Shown: positions 52,000-63,707 of the stretch, in pieces | Layout of the letters: each line of letters begins with the position of its first letter | How positions within the stretch are numbered: the first letter of the stretch is position 1 | Source of the DNA: Cylindrotheca closterium | Taxonomy: Eukaryota; Bacillariophyta; Bacillariophyceae; Bacillariales; Bacillariaceae | Direction of reading: 5' to 3' | DNA: 64,000 nt | Assembly (NCBI GenBank): GCA_933822405.4 | Contig: CAKOGP040001112.1 | Coordinates: 285,793 to 349,792 of the forward strand | Notes under the pieces: generated by a model | Seen by the model: only the letters and a program-made list of their open reading frames with translations | What the model was told of the DNA's origin: nothing | Databases searched by the model: none | Position numbers and translations under genes: made by a program

Positions 52000-54900
52000 C
52001 TACATCGCACCCCTTTCTTTTTGGATCACGCTAATGCTGAGGTCACTGAACATTGGAGACACATCATCAACAACCTTGAATAATCTCGGGATGTTGCATG
52101 GCTTACTTTCCATCACATCAAGTCCAGCTTCTTTGCATTTCATCAACTCGCTCCTCTCGATAATTCCATCAACGTATGCAGCAGTTAGCGCGCATATCGG
52201 TTGTCTTGTTCCTGGTCGAACGGCATCTTCCCATTCTCGCAACTTCTTTGTTGCTTCGAAACCGTTCATGACAGGCATATCGATATCCATAAAGGCAATG
52301 TCATAAATTGAGGTCTTCAGCTTCTTGACACCTTCCAATCCATTGGCAGCTGTATCCACGATAAAGTTGGCTTTTTCGAAGGCGCGAGAAACGAGTTTCC
52401 TTGTGACATTACTGTCATCAACGATCAACACCTTCCGTTTCACCGAGCCTTGTCGCCAACCGTCGAGCCCGCTATTCATGCAATGGTATCGCAGCTGCCG
52501 AAGGATTGTCAATGATGCTTCAGCGTACTGCGTTAGGATAATCTCCTGCTGCTCCTGGTCCTCCTCTGACTCTATCATTTCAGTAGCTGTGGCCTTAAGC
52601 TCTTCCAGCTTGTATTCAAATTGAGGGAACATTGTGATTCGTGCTTTGATTCCTCTATTTCGCCTTCGATCATCGTCCGACGCATAGCTTTCACCATCTG
52701 ATTCAGTGGAGCTACTTTGCCGCGACATGTCCGACATTGAGCTGCGAGATGATGGTCCTCGATAATCTCCATTGTTTTCGAAAGAATCGTCCGAGAAATC
52801 CTGTTGCATGCGTCGTTTTCTGTTCACTTCTTCCTCATCGGACATGTGTCCCGACCAGCTATTATCATCTTCCATCATATGTTCCGAAGGTTCCTCATCT
52901 GGTATCTTCTCCAGAGCTGGGTCTGCTTGGATTCTTTGTGGCTTGTCAAAGCTTTTTCCTAGCATTTGGTCCCATGGAGAAGCATCTGGATTGTTTCCTC
53001 CATTAATAATGTCCAAATCAATACCAACTGATCCTTGATACTTGACAAGCATTGGAGTCTCGTCACGGAGTTCGTCGGCAACATCACTTTCAAGCGCCGC
53101 AAGAAGATCACCTCTGAGCCGCAAGTTGATGTAACCCTCACTACCACGATCTTCAGAAGCACCATCAGAATCGTAGAAGTATTTCCTCAGCGATATGAGC
53201 TCGTCCTCGTCGAATGGAATACGACTAAGCCATCCTAGCAGCCTTAAGTACGCATTCTGTGATGGGATACCTTGAAATTCATTCTGGCTCTGCACAAACT
53301 CAGGAGACAAGAAGTGCTGGTACGAATCACTGTTAACATCTCCTAGTCCTGCTCCCCTTGCACCCGCGAGCTTGGCATTTCGGTTGGATTCCATCCACTC
53401 CAGAATGGTTTTCATCTGTTCATCCTTTCGGATTCGAAAACATTCTTCATTGCTTAGACTTTGAGCGGAAATTTGAAGGGCACCAAGCGCAACCATTGGT
53501 GGACCGGCCTCGAAACCATTCATTCGTTTCATGGGTACCCATCTGTTGGAAATGATTCCTGAGACGATGTGGCACTGTGCGGCTTGACTGAGACAACAAT
53601 TGTCGACATCAAGCTCTTCTAACCGAGGATGTTGCGCCAATAAGAAGGCAAGCGCAACAGCACCGGAGATTTTCATGATATTCCCAGAAAGACTGATGTA
53701 CTGGATCGAATCACACGCAACCAAACTTCTCATCAAACTGTTCACACCTCGACTTCCAATTTGATTGAAGCCAAGATTCAAGCGCGAAAGAGATCGCATG
53801 CCGTTTAATGATGCAGCAACAATCTGACAACCTTGATCCCCAATAGCATTCTTGTCAAGAGATAAACTGACAAGATTGTGTTGCAAAAGCTTACTCATCA
53901 TTGTTTCAATTCCACTGTGAGCAATTGCATTGTTAGATAACCTCAATTCTACCAACTGCATTCCGTTTCGTTTTGAGATTGCGCGGCATAGTTGGGTAAG
54001 ACCATCGTTACCCAGCCTGTTATTTGAAAGGTCTAATCGGTCCAAGTGTTTCATCACCTTCGTCCCCTTTGGCATCCCTTTTCCTTCCAAGAAGTCTACA
54101 AGCTGTGTAATTCCGCTAGCCCCGATTCCGTTTGACGTCAAACTCATCTCTTTGACGGGACAGTTTGGTCCGAGTCCACCGAGGAACTCAGCAACAGAGT
54201 CGGCATCCTTCAATGCGGAACCCAAGTGGAGCACTTGAAGTCCGTGGTTTTTGCTCAGGTATTTCTTCGCGGCATCGACCATGGCCTCGGTTTGCTCCTG
54301 CTTAGCTTCGTCTCCGAATGAGCTGTCGTCCGAAGGCGAAGGTTCTTCGGGACAAAGCGCTCGACCCAGTGCTCTGGCACCCTTGAGGGTGATATGGTTC
54401 CCCGACACTATTAATCCTCTCAAGGGTGCAATCCCTCGTCGTCGCCTTTGTTTGAGTGCATTCGCGAAAATAATAGTGCCCCTTTCATCCAGTGCACAGA
54501 AGCTGATATCAATCGTTCTCAACAATGAGCCCTCCATTTGCACCAGATCGGAAAGGATTTCAATAGCTGTGTTTCCCATATAGGTATAGGAAAGATTCAA
54601 AACAGCAATGGGTGGCATATTTGCGAGGGAATCCCCGGGTTCATCGATCTGCGACCTAAGCACCATGTACTCTCTCAGAGCTTGATCGATCCCAACTCCG
54701 ACACTGAGCGCCTGGTATACCAGCGTTGCCAAGTCTTCGGCTGGGATTTCGCCTTTCAATACCATTGTGATCATTTTTATCTCACTTTCCGATAAACTGA
54801 TCATTCCCAAGTCAAGTCTCACTCCCTCACGAACCTCTTCTAGCACTGAAAAAGGGTCGAAACTTTCTTTCTTCTTTGTGCCATATCGTTCCATAATTTC

Positions 54901-56058
54901 TTGTTCGAGCTTTGCCGTAGCTGCAGCTTTATTCTTGCTCATCGCCCCACCTGTTGCTGCAGCTTTCATAATTTGTGCTAAAGTATCTTCCACACTAGGA
55001 TGGCCTCCAGCAGCTGCTGCACCACCCTGTAACATGGCTTGATAGGCAGCAGCATCCTCTGCCACCCAAGGTATTTGCGTGGAACTGTCCACAGAACCAT
55101 TGTCCGATCCCTGCAGCTCATCTGTCAATCCTGGATTCAGCGACGCCACTTGGGCCGCCTCTACAGCTTGCACCAGAATCGCAGATATTCGAATGATTCT
55201 GCTTATTCGATTTGCATGTTCCACGTCGTCCACCGCTCGCTCCAACAATATAATGCCAGGTATCGGCTGGTCCACATAGGATACAGCTTTGGTTACCAGC
55301 CATATCCAGTCCCCATCTATTGTTCGTCGCCGCAAATATACTTCGACATCTGGGTGTCCGTTGTCCCAAAAGTGAGTCTTTACTGCCAGTAGTCCGGGCA
55401 AGTCATCTTCGTACACGGCATCGTATCTGAACAAGATAAGATGTCCAAAAAAAAAGGTGCGTGAGATATACATACGAATAACAGTTTCGCATGGTGGCGT
55501 GGTAGTCATCCATGAACTTACGCAGATGTCATTAACAGAGCATCTGGTGGATATCCAGTAGCCGTTTTCGTGGCTTCCAAGATCATTCCTGTACCAAGGA
55601 GAAAGTAAAAGTGATGGTGTGAGTATCGCGTTAAGCAATCAGTGGCACAAGTTTGCAATAAAATAAAACACACAACAACAAAGACAATCCTTACCATTTT
55701 GCGCAATTGTGAGGTAATGTTCCTCTGGTCTTGCATTTTCCCGTTCTTCCTGAGCTAGCAGTTGCAGCAGAGCTTGAACACTAGGGTCATCTTGGCCCAG
55801 TTCAATCATCCTCTGCAACAACTCCGCTTGTTCCCCCTCTTCTGCATCTTGAAGTGCTCGAAGAAAGACTAGTTGTTCAGCGTCCAGGTCATGGTGTTGC
55901 TGTGACGACGAGGAATGTTCTATATGTTGTGATGATTCTTCTGACTGCTGTGATTGTTGTGATTGTTCCTCGTCCTCATGATACTGCTGACCTCCAGCAA
56001 CCCCAGACTCTCTGGCGGCAGCCTCTTCCATCGCCGCCTCCAGCGCTGCTTGCATCAT
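52000..56058 (-). CDS. PAS - LRR - response-regulator receiver protein
   Basis: Three exons, 56058-55695, 55588-55522 and 55426-52000 (1285 residues); joins give QNG-MILEATKTATGYPPDALL and MTSA-YDAVYEDDLPGLLAV. Order: Gln/Ser/Glu-rich start; a PAS-like domain at about 115-215 (VEVYLRRRTIDGDWIWLVTK); a linker; about ten RNI-type leucine-rich repeats (LRGLIVSGNHITLKGARALG, LDRLDLSNNRLGNDGLTQL, LRLSNNAIAHSGIETMM, LSRLNLGFNQIGSRGVNSL); a Ser/Asp-rich region; and a C-terminal receiver (KVLIVDDSNVTRKL, FMDIDMPVMNG with the phospho-Asp, ALTAAYVDG, ESKPCNI with the Lys). No histidine kinase domain, so it would receive phosphate from another protein. The ligand of the PAS is unknown. Likely cytosolic. 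Confidence 0.82.
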
Positions 56059-56504
56059 CTTGAAGGTATTGTTTTTAGAGATTCCGGACTTTCAGTCGGT
56101 CAACGCAGTAGTAATTAAACAACAACAAGAGATCGTTTGTAACGGAAGGCTTTCTCCTACAAAATCGCTGGGTATTTTCTTATTGCTTGATGAGACGGGC
56201 AGAAGGCAGAAGTTTCACAGATAGGATGGTCACAAGACATTCCCCTTTTAGCGCTGTTGCGGACGTTTTTCCGATGACGTGAAGTATTTGAGTCGATGTT
56301 GTCGTCCTTCTACCAGGTTCCTGTAGATTTGTACGGGGTATTAATTGTGGGAAAGAAAGGAAGTTGGACAGGTCCCTCGAACTTTCTGATCTCTTTTTTA
56401 TATCCGAAAATCTGAACCAAACTCCACGCGCATTACAAATTTCGTGAGGATGTGCGTATTGAGTCTGCAGAAAGAGATGAGAAATGTGATGATAAAGTAG
56501 AGTG

Positions 56505-56549
<45 letters not shown>

Positions 56550-56570
56550 AGAGCGAAGACTGAAAGAAAC
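56059..56570. promoter_or_regulatory. Head-to-head promoter gap, PAS-LRR-receiver / FSH1
   Basis: A 512-nt divergent spacer with no gene. Holds the TG/GA microsatellite close to the FSH1 start. Confidence 0.45.
56508..56549. repeat. (TG)n(GA)n microsatellite
   Basis: About 29 nt of TG repeat followed directly by about 14 nt of GA repeat. It ends 21 nt before the ATG of the FSH1-family gene, so it lies in its 5' UTR or core promoter. Confidence 0.95.
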
Positions 56571-57338
56571 ATGAATGTGATATCTCCTGCAACGGTACCA
56601 AAAGTTGGAACCGTCCTGATGCTTCACGGATGGGCTCAAAATGCCAAAGTCATGCGATCCCGCTCCAAATCCTTGACCAAGAAACTGAATCAGGCTGGAT
56701 ACGATTGTCTGTTTTTTCAGGCTCCTATCGAATTGCCCATGGTCAGTACCATTATGATTGAAGGACAGCCTGTTTTGATCACAAATGGTGGACGCAAGGG
56801 TGCCATGGCTTGGTTCTTGTATAGCCAAGAAGATCCAGGCGACACTAGTTCCATGCTGACTGGGGAACGAATTGAGTATGTTGGATTGGAAGAATCCATC
56901 AACATGATGCAACAAGAACTTACCAATATTTTAAAAGCAAACGAGGACGAACAGATTTTTCTATTGGGGTTTTCGCAAGGGGCCGTCTTGGCTCATATTT
57001 TGGCATCCTATTGTACGATTGCACCATTCAACAAGATACGAGGCTTTGTCTTGGTGAGTGGATTTCCTGCCACACCTCTGCAACGACCCATGGTGGTGGA
57101 TGCTATCGCTGTCGCAGAGAACAGTAGTGTTGTCGATGAATCATCTGCTTTTCAGGAGATTGACAGACCCTCCTTGCATGTCATTGGTCGCAACGATACG
57201 AGTGTTCCACCCTCACACAGTGACAAATTATTCCAGTGCTTTGTCCATGGAAGAAAACTAGAGCATGAAAAGGGACATATATTAATCCAACAAAGTGCTC
57301 AATGCGCAACAATAATCCAATTTTTGAACGAGTGTTAA
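56571..57338 (+). CDS. FSH1/OVCA2-family serine hydrolase
   Basis: A 255-residue alpha/beta hydrolase. It starts with VGTVLMLHGWAQNAKVMRSR, the family opening (LxLHGxxQN); nucleophile elbow IFLLGFSQGAVLAH (GFSQG, Ser near residue 133); a PSLHVIGRNDTSVPPSHS segment with the acidic residue (Asp of GRND); and the His in LEHEKGHILI. All three triad positions are thus visible. The length matches the family. OVCA2/FSH1 members are esterases, often for long-chain esters; natural substrate unknown. No leader, so cytosolic. Confidence 0.88.
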   Translation: MNVISPATVPKVGTVLMLHGWAQNAKVMRSRSKSLTKKLNQAGYDCLFFQAPIELPMVSTIMIEGQPVLITNGGRKGAMAWFLYSQEDPGDTSSMLTGERIEYVGLEESINMMQQELTNILKANEDEQIFLLGFSQGAVLAHILASYCTIAPFNKIRGFVLVSGFPATPLQRPMVVDAIAVAENSSVVDESSAFQEIDRPSLHVIGRNDTSVPPSHSDKLFQCFVHGRKLEHEKGHILIQQSAQCATIIQFLNEC

Positions 57339-57560
57339 GATGTTTATGTCATTTCCAGTCAGGAATAACAACTCGTTGCGAGAATGATGCTAATTTTGTA
57401 GTACCAAACCTCTTCTACTCAATAATACTATATTGCAAGTTGGTGTACATCAAGGCAAAGGCTAAGACTATCATGGCTTACAATTCCATATTGCAAAGCA
57501 GACAAATGGATGAATGAATCAACGAATCAATCCTTCACCGGTCAGCGATTGAGAAATTTA

Positions 57561-58577
57561 CTACGCACGCTTCTTGTGCATTTCAAATTCAATTTGTTCC
57601 ATATCATCATCATCGTCCAACAATCCTCTACGTTCTGCTGCCGAACTAGTATTCTCCGGTATGCCAGTACCACCACCGCCACCTACTGGTGCCTTGTTGG
57701 CATTGAGCTTCAATTCAAAGTTGCGGGCCATGATTTGGAGGCGTCGGCGGGTATTGTCGCCCATTTCTGTATTCGTATTGGTGTATTAGTACCGGTAGAT
57801 AGGAGCAAAAGAAAGAATAGAATGAGAACAGCGTCGGTATTGCGAAAGATTCTATCATAATTCAACACTTTTAAACCCTTGCCAATAATAAATATACAAC
57901 GCGCCTGACGTTGCCGAGGCACACTGTAACTGTACACAAAAACATCATTCAAAGTACGTACCTGATAGCTTCTCCATCACATTGACACCTTCAAATGGAT
58001 TCGGTGGTGGTGCTGTTGCATTAGATCTCCGTTGTGCTGGAGCAGACCTTCCTCCACCTCGTCCACGAGCCAAGTGGGCAAAATCGGGATTTCTTGCCAA
58101 TTCTTCGGAAAAGAGTTCGTCCTGCAACATGCGTGCCAAACTCTCATCGTCCATGGGCGTTGCCGCAGCAGAAGCTCCTGCATTGGCCGGTATTTTAAAA
58201 CCAGGCACTCGCAAAAAGTCGTCGGGCAATGAAGTGGGAACGCCTCTTCCTTTCTGGCCGGCGGCGGCTTGTGCTTTCTTCTTGCCGGAAGTAGCTGGTG
58301 CTGGCCGACTCCCTCCTCCTCTTCCACCTCCTTGTTCTTGAGCACTCAATTGTAGGGCCAAGGCTTCATCAATGGCCTGCTGTGGGTCAGGTTCTCCCGA
58401 TTGTAGACGATCCACCAGAATTTGAGGATCCTTATCGCCATGATTCAAAATACGTTCGCAAGTGTTTTCCATGTGACCTTTTTCATGACGGAGGACAGTA
58501 TCTAGGGTCTCTCGAGTCCAAGGAGCCCCAAACATGGCCTCCAGCGTTGACAACGCATCTTCGTATGTAATCGACAT
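57561..58577 (-). CDS. CUE-domain protein
   Basis: Two exons, 58577-57962 and 57766-57561 (273 residues), joined across a 195-nt intron to VMEKLS-EMGDNTRRRLQIMA. The N-terminal 45 residues form a CUE-like ubiquitin-binding domain (DALSTLEAMFGAPWTRETLD, then HMENTCERILNH). The middle is Gly/Pro/Ala-rich with RGGG runs (GGGRGGGSRPAPA, RGRGGGRS) and a DDESLARMLQDELFSEELAR helix that could be a second interaction motif. The end has RRGLLDDDDDMEQIEFEM. It probably links ubiquitinated cargo to another complex; the family beyond CUE is not recognised. Confidence 0.7.
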
Positions 58578-58815
58578 TATTGCTGATTTGAGCGTTTGTG
58601 GAGACCGTCAAGAGCAGGAACGAGATGAGGATGATTCGAATTTGGTTCGTTCATTTCATTCGTCACGAATGACAGCCGTTAAAAGCCTCTTCCTCCGGTT
58701 CTCTCCTCTTCTTTCAACTAATAGTCGATTCATTCGACCACCATTTTGATCTTTTCCTCATCCACACAACATCATTATTGAAATCAATATCATCGGTCCT
58801 TCTGCTCAACATACA

Positions 58816-59937
58816 ATGTTTGTTTCTGTATCTCGCTCCCTGCGATCACCCCTCATCAGCAGAGCCTCTGGAAGATTCAGTCATCCCGCAGTCGCAGTAG
58901 CCAAGCAATCTTCTCGATCTTTCTCCTCCCTTCCTCCTAATGACCCACAAGCTCAGTTTCAACCATCGCCTCCCAAGGAATTGAATATGGAAATGGCCAT
59001 TGGGATTCAAGACGCAAATCAATTATTCTTGAAATACGGAGTGGGTCAACAACGCTGTAAGTCATTACTTTTTAGAAATCCAGTTCTTTGGTACTGATCC
59101 ACGCAAAGGTTCTTGTCCTCTGACCTGATTGATTTTCCAACTCGTCTCAGTAAAGTTGCTATCAGAAGATGAAAACATGCCATTGGTGACTAAGTGGCAA
59201 AGAATGATGCAAATCTACTTGGGCATGCAGCTTCACACGGTGGCTGGATTGGGATACCAAGCCAGTGAACAGGGAATCATGATGTACACCCAACATTTGG
59301 CACAATTTGTTGGCGCTTGCGAACCATCTGTCCAAGATCAATTCCGAGAAGTCGGGCGGACCACCTGGAGAGACATGTTGTCCCTGGCCTTTGCGTTGGA
59401 CGATGAATTGGCCAGTGGCAAGTATGATGAGGAATTGGGGGTAGTGGATGCTCGCAATGCATCACACAAAGTTGCCTCCAAAATGATTGAGCCAGATGTC
59501 CTCGAAGAACTCTCAACCAAGTGCGGTCAACTTCCATCTGGTAAGTAATGGAAGTGCAGTGCTGGTTGGATTGAAACTGAGAAACCTTCTATTGGAAACT
59601 CACATGCATATTCTGCAACTTCAAACTTGTCCATCGTGATCATACACCAGACTCTGACCCAGAAGTCGAAATGGGAATGAAGCATCAAGTCATTCAAGAT
59701 GTCGTTGTCAACAAGGTTTATCTAGGAGGATCTCCTTCCCTCGTGGAAGAACTTGGATATCCAGCTGGTCCCAAGGGTTATGCTTTGATGCAATACGTCA
59801 TGGCCTATCACGAAAACGATCCCTTGTGTATGGAGTACACTAGTAGTTCCATGGTCAAACTTTGGCAGGCAGCTGGTTTGGATTTGGGAAATGTTCCAGG
59901 AGCTGGAAAGCTACCAGGAGCACTTCCGTCAGTCTAA
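58816..59937 (+). CDS. Mitochondrial-type protein of unknown function
   Basis: Three exons, 58816-59056, 59151-59540 and 59651-59937 (305 residues); all splice sites are GT-AG and phases agree (QQR-LKLLSEDENM, LPS-DSDPEVEMGM). The start (MFVSVSRSLRSPLISRASGR, then SSRSFSSLPP) is a classic mitochondrial presequence. The body is mostly helical with LVTKWQRMMQIYLGMQLHTV and GMKHQVIQDVVVNKVYLGGS, and a Gly/Pro-rich end. I do not recognise a domain. Splicing consistency makes it a secure gene even though the function is open. Confidence 0.75.
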
Positions 59938-60175
59938 ACAAACAAACAAACAAGTACTGTAGATAGTTAAAAGGATTAGTACGCAAGGATGATTGATAGT
60001 ACCCAACATTCTCCGGGTAGATGGCCAGACGTCGTCTCACGTTTCAGTTGTTCGTGGCTATCGTACAACTGAAACTTGCTCGGTTGGATCCTGGATCTTT
60101 TTCTGTTGTTGTCGTCGCCTCATCGTTTGTCTCATTTATATTGAAAGGATTCGGTTTAGAAATCGAGTACACAAA

Positions 60176-60258
60176 ATGTCAAGATACCTTTCACGCTTCG
60201 GTAGTCGACTCTCACATGGAGTCGGCGGCAACTCCTTCTTGACATCATCCACCAGAAC

Positions 60259-60290
<32 letters not shown>

Positions 60291-61670
60291 TGACGATGAC
60301 GATGACGAGATCCCATCCACAAAAGATTTATACACGCCAATTTGCAGCCAAGGTATCGGCACTCTCGCTCAATGCCAAGAAGCGAAAAGGAAACAAGATA
60401 TCCATGGTCACTGCGTACGACTATCCATCTGCCGTCCATGTCGCTCGGGCTGGTATTGACATGATCTTGGTGGGAGATTCAGTGGCCATGGTGGAGTTGG
60501 GACACGAGACTACTCAACAAATGGAAGTCGATCACATGCTGCATCATTGCAAGGCAGTCAAACATGGTCTGGAGTTTGTCAAGAGTGGTTCCATGTTGGT
60601 GGGGGATATGCCGTTTGGAACTTATGAATACGAAGATACGGATATAGCGTTGCGGAATGCATATCGGTTCGTCAAAGAAGGGGGTTGCGATGCGGTCAAA
60701 TTAGAGGTAGGGTGACGATGATGTGATGAAAAAAAAGGGCAAAGCCTGCAAACAATCAGAATCTCATACTATTTACGATTGCTTACCTTCAGGGCGGAAG
60801 TGAAGCAAGGGCAAAGACGGCAAGAAGGATTGTCGATGGTGGAGTTGCTGTGATGGGACATGTTGGCCTGACTCCTCAAGCAATCAGGTATGTGAATTGT
60901 TGGAAGTACTAGAGAGGCACTTACCTCTTCGTTGGTTTGGTACTAGCGCATAGTTCTCACTTTGCGTCCAGTGTTATTGGTGGATTTCGAGCACAAGGAC
61001 GAACAGCAGTTCGGGCGCGAGCCTTATTGGACGATGCCCTAAGGATGCAAGATGCGGGTTGTTTTGCCGTCGTCTTGGAGTGCATCCCAGCAAACGTCGC
61101 AGCTGCCATTACCGAAACCTTGGAAATCCCAACGATAGGTACGTCCGTACTAGAACTTGGAGAGTGCTAATCCGTTCCCCATCCGTTTCTTACATCATCG
61201 CAACGTCCACAGGCATCGGCGCAGGCGGTGGAACCTCAGGCCAAGTATTGGTCTTCCACGACATGTTGGGTATGTTGAGTCATCCTCAGCACGACCAGTT
61301 TGTTCCAAAGTTCTGTAAAAAGTATGCCCAAGTTGGCCATGCGATACAAGATGGTCTGAAAGGTAAGTTATTGTTTTGGGACGTACATTCTTGTCTAGTC
61401 GCATTCATGTTCTCCTTGCAACCAAGCAGTTCAGTTTGCTGACTCTTTCAACCTTTTTTTTTCTGTATAGAATTCAAAGAGGATGTGGAATCAGGAGTCT
61501 TTCCTGGTGAGGAGTACTCTCCTTATACGATGACAGAAGAAGAGGAAGTCCTATTTGAAAGTTTACTGCAAAAAGATGCGGAGGAACGTAGACGGCAACA
61601 CGAAGCTGCTGCCAAGAAACTGTCACAGGCAGATGAATACGAAGCATTGAAACTGTACGGTGATAAGTGA
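60176..61670 (+). CDS. panB: Ketopantoate hydroxymethyltransferase
   Basis: Five exons: 60176-60706, 60793-60887, 60972-61138, 61213-61362 and 61471-61670 (380 residues). Joined family motifs: [112 protein letters not shown]. This is PanB, which makes ketopantoate from 2-oxoisovalerate and 5,10-methylene-THF in the pantothenate/CoA pathway. The N-terminal extension of about 65 residues is probably a mitochondrial presequence and contains a Thr/Met run coded by a microsatellite (60257-60308). A C-terminal Glu-rich extension ([20 protein letters not shown]) is extra to bacterial PanB. Confidence 0.92.
60257..60308. repeat. ACG/ATGACG microsatellite inside the panB presequence
   Basis: About eight ACG units followed by ATGACG units, translated as a Thr run and then Met-Thr repeats. 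The repeat is in frame, so unit-number changes would alter presequence length without breaking the enzyme. Confidence 0.95.
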
Positions 61671-62176
61671 ACGATTTGAAACCATGGCCGATCATGGCAT
61701 GATCGAAATACACCTAAAGGCATTGAATTGTCATTGCCGTCACAAATCGAAGGGGAGCAAAGCATGATGAAACCTATTGCTGTGTAATGTAAATAATGAA
61801 ATAATAATTGATGGAGTTTTGTTCTTGTTTCTACTGTAGGGTGTCGCACGCCGCACTGTAGTCGAGGGAATGCCAGAATCAAACTACTGCCAGCATTGAT
61901 AACAATGATAGTAATAATGATAGTCTAGCAAAACAATCAAGGTAAATGTTAGAGAATTGAAAAATGGTACTAGTTATTCTTAACACACATTCTTCCATAA
62001 AGCTAGCTCCGGCGAAATTCCAAGTGTGTCCGCCATTGCTGATCCACCACGCCCCTCCCTTTCAGCAGGGACGCATTCCCATCATCCATTGCATTGCCCA
62101 AACTCCTGTCAAAGCAACTTAATGCTGCAATTGACAAACCATCAAGACATAAATAATAATAAATCTTCTGAATAGT
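61671..62176. other. Intergenic between convergent genes
   Basis: About 505 nt of 3' flank for panB and eIF5A. Short direct repeats of AATGATAGT at 61904-61924. No gene seen. Confidence 0.45.
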
Positions 62177-62739
62177 TTAACCCTCCTTCTTCCAGGCGAC
62201 AACTTGTTCGATACCGACGGCGGCTTGGACAGTGACAATGACACTGTTTTCACCTCCATTCCAGGCACTGCGGATTTCTTCAGCCATAGTGTCGGGGTAA
62301 CTGGGAAGGTTAAGATCGGTCTTTTGGTTACCACCTTCGTCCATAAGTGTAAGTTCTTCACCCTCAATGTCGATGATTTCCCAGTCAGAACGGTTGACAA
62401 TTGGGACGGTGGTTCCGTGCGAGGAAGGAATCATATCTTCCAGCTTCTTTCCAGTGAAGATATCGACGGCGGTAAAGTTACACTTAGCGTGACCGTGCTT
62501 TCCAGTCTTGGAGACGGAGATACTGAGGACCTTGCAGGGCTTTCCCTTGATCATCATGAATCTGTGTAGAACGGCGTCACGCGTGTGTAAGTTGAAACCT
62601 GCCAATGAACACCGATTTTGATGGAACAAATAACTAAATTTCAAACTCACCCTCCCTTCTTAATTTGACCAGCTTCCATAGGAATGGTGGCGGAGGCTCC
62701 GGCATCGGTAGTCTCAATTGCGTAATCTTCGTCGGCCAT
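62177..62739 (-). CDS. EIF5A: Translation factor eIF5A
   Basis: Two exons, 62739-62651 and 62561-62177 (157 residues); the 89-nt intron lies just after the conserved IKKGG, joined as IKKGG-FMMIKGKPCKVLSI. The hypusination loop SKTGKHGHAK is intact (Lys 51), followed by CNFTAVDIFTGKKLEDMIPS and the OB-fold C-terminal domain. eIF5A, after hypusine addition by DHS and DOHH, relieves ribosome stalling on polyproline and aids termination. Start MADEDYAIETTDAG is standard for the family; the upstream open frame is ignored. Cytosolic. Head-to-head with DPH3. Confidence 0.95.
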
Positions 62740-63068
62740 GATGTCTTTTTTTTCCTTTCCAAGTATGATAACAAAGACAAAAAGTTGATGATGAAAGGGC
62801 GCCAACCGGTGTTGCCTGTACGTAGTCCTACTACTGTACTGAATTTTCACGGAAAACAATTCGTGGTAGCTGTGGACCACGCAAAAAAATGCAGGGCTTG
62901 TGTGCGCGTGATTTCGCTTAGCGAATACGGGAGATGGACGGACACAAATAAGTCTGTCGTGGTTTCAAATTTCAGTCCACCTCCACGACCAATAATTGAT
63001 TGACGCAAGTTTCATCTCCTCCATGGTTTCACCACTGTTTCCTTTTTCAGGGAAACCAAACACAAAAG
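62740..63068. promoter_or_regulatory. Head-to-head promoter gap, eIF5A / DPH3
   Basis: A 329-nt divergent spacer shared by two translation-linked genes. No single element recognised; a GTAGTCCTACTAC stretch near 62822-62834 is partly palindromic. Confidence 0.45.
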
Positions 63069-63472
63069 ATGCCGCTGTATGAGGAAATCGAGATCGAGGA
63101 CATGGACTATGATCCCAAGACAATGACATACTCGTATCCATGTCCTTGCGGTGATCGATTCAAAGTCAGCCTGGAAGATTTGTGGGATGGGGAAGATGTT
63201 GCCGATTGTCAGTCCTGCACCCTATACATTGAAGTCATTTACGAAGAAGTGGATTTACCGTAAGTCGGAACATTTGGAATGAGATGGTATGGATGTTATG
63301 CCATTATATGGGTAGTTCTAATTCCATATTGTTGTATCCTTTGACAAACAATAACCACAGACCTCTTCCAGATGATTCGGACGATGAGGAGTCAACCGAC
63401 AAGGAAAAAACCTTGGCAAAAGATGTCACCGAGGCGGTTCAAAAGCTCTCTGTGAATGACAACAAGGCATGA
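63069..63472 (+). CDS. DPH3: Diphthamide biosynthesis protein 3 (CSL zinc finger)
   Basis: Two exons, 63069-63259 and 63361-63472 (100 residues), join [35 protein letters not shown] and YPCPCGDRF, then [13 protein letters not shown], give the CSL zinc-binding pattern C25, C27, C47, C50. DPH3 is the electron donor for the DPH1/2 radical enzyme that starts diphthamide on eEF2 and also serves Elongator. The acidic tail after the zinc domain is typical. The ATG at 63069 is chosen because it begins the conserved domain. Cytosol/nucleus. Confidence 0.93.
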
Positions 63473-63707
63473 GGAAGTTTGCAATTACTCAAACATCTCA
63501 CAGCACTGGCGCCAACCACAATTGAGATTTCGTCCTTTCGATTCAGCATGTAGAATCATCACTGCATCATATGACATTCCTCAAGGTAAGACACATTTTA
63601 GCGCTCCAAGTTAAGTTTCCATCCAGGAAGCTTGGCCAGCTAATCCGGTTGTTTTACAAAAAAACCACACAACTAGATCCGTTTTTCCAAGCAAGATTAT
63701 ATCCGTT

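Noticed and set aside
56180..56601. Minus frames with His-Thr repeats
   Set aside because: Translation of the TG microsatellite; no protein support.
60021..60242. 73-codon plus frame before panB
   Set aside because: It overlaps the panB start in another phase and has no recognisable domain; the panB ATG at 60176 leads into the conserved enzyme.
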